From an uncultured Anaerotruncus sp. (GTDB taxonomy: Bacteria > Bacillota > Clostridia > Oscillospirales > Ruminococcaceae): a stretch of DNA of 23,696 bases. The notes below the pieces were generated by a model, which worked only from the letters and a program-made list of their open reading frames with translations, did not search any database and was not told the DNA's origin. The stretch is taken from the NCBI GenBank assembly GCA_910586875.1, contig CAJUJI010000018.1, positions 4,441 to 28,136 of the forward strand, read 5' to 3'. This document shows, in pieces, positions 21,231 to 23,696 of the stretch. Within the stretch, counting starts at the first letter, position 1, and each line of letters starts with the position of its first letter. Position numbers and translations under genes: made by a program.

Positions 21231-22589
21231 CTAATCCCGAACGGTAATATCCCGCAGCCATTTAAAGCCACAGATACGCCAGGTGGAGACCAGTGTCTTG
21301 AAAATCTCGTCACTGCGCAGCAGAAAAAACACCATTGGCGCAGACCAACCCCATTTGAGTCCCGCTAAAAATCCCAGTGGCAGCGCTTCCAACCATAGGA
21401 ACACTGTTTCCACCAGCAACACAAAATTTCCGTCTCCACCGGCGCGCAACACGCCAACCATGTCGATGACCGCCAGTGACTGGAAAATTGTGAGTAGCGC
21501 ACCCACACGGCTGATCGAATGCGCGATTTGGATGGTCTCTGCCGTGAGGTTATACATCGAAATCATCAGTGGGCTTGCAACCAAAGTAATCGCACAGGCC
21601 GCCAATCCCAACCAGATCGAAATCCACAGCAGCCGTTTGGAGCGTTCCTTTGCCAAGTCGTAGTGCCCCGCGCCAATCGTGTTGCCCACGATGGTCAGTG
21701 CCGCGTTACCGACTCCAAAAATCACCACCGTCACCAGCTGATTGAGCACGGTATAAATGCTGTTAGCAGCGGTAAAGCTGGTGCCCATGCGTCCGATTAC
21801 CACCGAGACCATTGCATTACCGGTGCTCCATATCAGCTCATTGCCGATAATCGGCAGCGAAAGTGTCACATATTTGCGGTAGAGCATCGCATTATTGCTC
21901 AGCAGATCACGCCAATGAAATCGAATTTTTTTCTCACGGAAAACAAGATAGTACAGCAAAACCAACGCCTCGGCCACACGAGCGCAGCAGGTCGCAATCG
22001 CGCCGCCCTGTACCCCCAGTCGCGGAGCGCCCAGCTTCCCAAAAATCAATATGTAGTTGAGGCTTGTGTTGACCACCAGCGACACCAGATAAACCGCCAC
22101 CGAGATATTGACCGTTCCCACCGAGCGCAGCATGATAATGCTTATGCTCACCAATGTGTAAATGGGATAGGAATAGCCGATAATCCGCAGATATTGGCAG
22201 CCATAGGAAATGACCTCTTGGTCGAGGGTGAAGATGCTCATAAACTGGCGGGGAAACACCAGCGCCACCACCGAAAAGCAGAGCGCTGCTGCCAGTCCAA
22301 CCTTTAAAGTGAGCGCCTCCACCCGCCGGATAATCGGGATTTCCTGTTTGCCCCAATACTGCGCAATCAGCACATTTGCGCCGCCCGCAATACCAAAGCC
22401 CAAAACATTCATCATAAACCACAGCTGGTTTGCGATAGAGGTTGCGGACAGCTGCACCTCTCCGAGCTGCCCAATCATCAACGTATCCATCATTGCAACC
22501 ATAACCGTAATCAAGTTTTGCAGGGCTATCGGCGCTGCAATGGTCGCCAGCATCCGATAAAATGCCCGATCCTTTTCAAACAGTCTCAT
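21231..22589 (-). CDS. MATE-family efflux transporter
   Basis: A 452-residue inner-membrane protein with about 12 hydrophobic segments, matching the MATE (NorM/DinF) family that exports drugs or metabolites with sodium or protons. Typical blocks are AAPIALQNLITVMVAMMDTLMIGQLGE, QLWFMMNVLGFGIAGGANVLIAQYWG, and GNELIWSTGNAMVSVVIGRMG in the second half. Start 22589 has AAGGAGG about 5 nt upstream; the longer frame from 22631 lacks one. Substrate unknown. A wobble-containing hairpin at 22614-22637 lies upstream. Confidence 0.92.
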   Translation of the reverse strand: MRLFEKDRAFYRMLATIAAPIALQNLITVMVAMMDTLMIGQLGEVQLSATSIANQLWFMMNVLGFGIAGGANVLIAQYWGKQEIPIIRRVEALTLKVGLAAALCFSVVALVFPRQFMSIFTLDQEVISYGCQYLRIIGYSYPIYTLVSISIIMLRSVGTVNISVAVYLVSLVVNTSLNYILIFGKLGAPRLGVQGGAIATCCARVAEALVLLYYLVFREKKIRFHWRDLLSNNAMLYRKYVTLSLPIIGNELIWSTGNAMVSVVIGRMGTSFTAANSIYTVLNQLVTVVIFGVGNAALTIVGNTIGAGHYDLAKERSKRLLWISIWLGLAACAITLVASPLMISMYNLTAETIQIAHSISRVGALLTIFQSLAVIDMVGVLRAGGDGNFVLLVETVFLWLEALPLGFLAGLKWGWSAPMVFFLLRSDEIFKTLVSTWRICGFKWLRDITVRD

Positions 22590-22613
22590 AAAGCCCTCCT
22601 TGTAGAAATCGGA

Positions 22614-22637
22614 GGCCGGGCAGGTTAACACCCGACC
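22614..22637 (-). terminator. Weak hairpin after the cyclophilin gene
   Basis: A 7-bp GC-rich stem with one G-U pair (22614-22620, 22631-22637) lies between the cyclophilin stop and the MATE start. The T tract is poor, so partial termination at best. Confidence 0.3.
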
Positions 22638-22671
22638 GACCTCACATATGCGCCCCTTAAAAACGCTTTAT

Positions 22672-23643
22672 TTATACGGTTACCTTCTGTACAATGACAT
22701 CCTCTACTGGCTTGTCATTTTCGGTTTTCACCGCAGCAATCGCGTCGACAACCTCCATCCCCTCGACCACAAAGCCGAACACGGTATGCTTGTAATCCAG
22801 GTATGGTGTACCACCCAGCTCGCGATATAAGGCCATAACCGGCTGCATCAATTCCCCATACTCCGCCGGCACGCCGGCCTGCATCTTCTCGTTCAGCTGC
22901 GCATTGAGCTCATCCACCAGCTTGTTGAGTTCCTCTTCGGTCTTTCCCTCCTGCTGTGCAGCCTGCAACTGCATGGTTGCAAGGTAAAGTTCCCGATTCA
23001 TATACATCGTTTCCAGCATATCCGCTTCGGATGCGCCACCAAACGCATCCTTTGCCTGCACAATGAAGAACTGGCTGCCATTGGTGCTATAGCCTGCATT
23101 CGCCATCGACAGTGAGCCGCGGAAGTTGTGCAACAGATCGCTGAACTCATCCTGGAACGCGCTCCCAAAGAAGCTTTCGCCGCCTGCGCCGGTGCCGGTT
23201 GGGTCACCGCCTTGAATCATAAAATCGTCGATTACTCGATGGAAGGTCAAACCATCGTAATAGCCCTTTTTGGCCAGCTCCACGATGTTTTCAACCGTTT
23301 TCGGCGCCTGTTCTGGGAACAGTACAATTTTGATGGTACCCATCGAGGTTTCCATCGTCAAAAGCGGCAGCTCGTCCGCCTCCTGCGTGCCTTGATAGAG
23401 CTGCTCAAACCGCTGTGCAAAGGTGGTCGGGTCCTCCTCCTGAATTGTTCCCAGCGGCATCTGTGGTGGTTGCTGCGGCTGCTCCTCGCTGTTAGAGGAG
23501 GCAGGCGCCTCGGATGAGGCTTGAGACGATGTAGCAGTAGCAGTGCTGGATGCGTCGCTTGCGCTACTCTCAGAATTCCCACAGGCAGCAAGTCCAAACG
23601 TTAGCGAGCCTGCCAATAAAAGTGCAATGATTGTTTTCATCAT
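22672..23643 (-). CDS. Secreted cyclophilin-type peptidyl-prolyl isomerase lipoprotein
   Basis: A 323-residue extracytoplasmic foldase. The lipobox LAAC (Cys21) is followed by a Ser/Ala/Thr then Gln/Pro linker to about residue 62. The cyclophilin domain starts near 96 (METSMGTIKIVLFPEQAPKTVENI) with FHRVIDDFMIQGGDPTGTGAGG (134-155), FRGSLSMANAG and SQFFIVQA (190-197). A 75-residue charged, helical insert (about 200-275) interrupts the domain before YLDYKHTVFG (281-290). GGAGG precedes the ATG by 6 nt; an immediate second ATG is equally possible. It is the first gene on the right; its promoter is probably outside or at the window edge. Confidence 0.92.
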   Translation of the reverse strand: MMKTIIALLLAGSLTFGLAACGNSESSASDASSTATATSSQASSEAPASSNSEEQPQQPPQMPLGTIQEEDPTTFAQRFEQLYQGTQEADELPLLTMETSMGTIKIVLFPEQAPKTVENIVELAKKGYYDGLTFHRVIDDFMIQGGDPTGTGAGGESFFGSAFQDEFSDLLHNFRGSLSMANAGYSTNGSQFFIVQAKDAFGGASEADMLETMYMNRELYLATMQLQAAQQEGKTEEELNKLVDELNAQLNEKMQAGVPAEYGELMQPVMALYRELGGTPYLDYKHTVFGFVVEGMEVVDAIAAVKTENDKPVEDVIVQKVTV

Positions 23644-23696
23644 ATAAATCCTCCGTCTTTTTAGGATATCCTTATTTTTTCATTTCAGTCATATAG

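Overview
The window looks like the chromosome of an anaerobic Clostridia member, probably of the Oscillospiraceae/Ruminococcaceae type. This is inferred from gene families and style: Ser/Ala-rich lipoprotein linkers, two TRAP systems, a SigH-like sigma factor, a sigma-54 activator with a cysteine desulfidase, and a clostridial serine-recombinase element. No taxonomic marker is present. Almost everything from 2353 to the right edge is on the minus strand; the left 2.3 kb is a mobile element read on the plus strand and visibly more AT-rich.

Left end (1 to about 2300): the recombinase end of an integrative mobilizable element. It holds a pMV158/MOBV-like oriT (146-175), a consensus promoter, an XRE regulator and a large serine recombinase overlapping it by 4 bp, then two strong hairpins. 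The relaxase is not in the window and is probably to the left.

Nucleoside locus (2353-11228, minus strand, transcribed right to left): deoD phosphorylase, a GntR/HutC regulator, a DctP-Q-M TRAP transporter, a nucleoside hydrolase, a ComB-like phosphatase homologue, uridine phosphorylase, rpiB and deoC. Together they suggest uptake of a nucleoside, cleavage by phosphorolysis or hydrolysis, and entry of pentose phosphate into central metabolism. Four copies of a GTCGTCCTAC-like site lie at the deoD and TRAP promoters and at the end of gntR, so the GntR protein probably controls the locus. An intrinsic terminator lies inside the TRAP leader. The hydrolase and DeoD both carry Asn where the canonical enzymes have the acid that protonates the leaving base.

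TAXI and cysteine block (11267-18674, minus): a cysteine desulfidase (cyuA/cdsB-like) behind a textbook -24/-12 promoter, a sigma-54 activator with PAS domain and Cys cluster, an AmpS/M29-like protein, and a TAXI-type TRAP binding lipoprotein with fused permease.

Right part (18797-23643, minus): an unrecognised small protein, a two-zinc-ribbon protein, a SigH-like sigma factor behind a perfect consensus promoter containing a 19-bp palindrome, an unknown lipoprotein, a MATE transporter and a secreted cyclophilin lipoprotein with a large helical insert. No rRNA, tRNA, CRISPR array or insertion sequence was seen.
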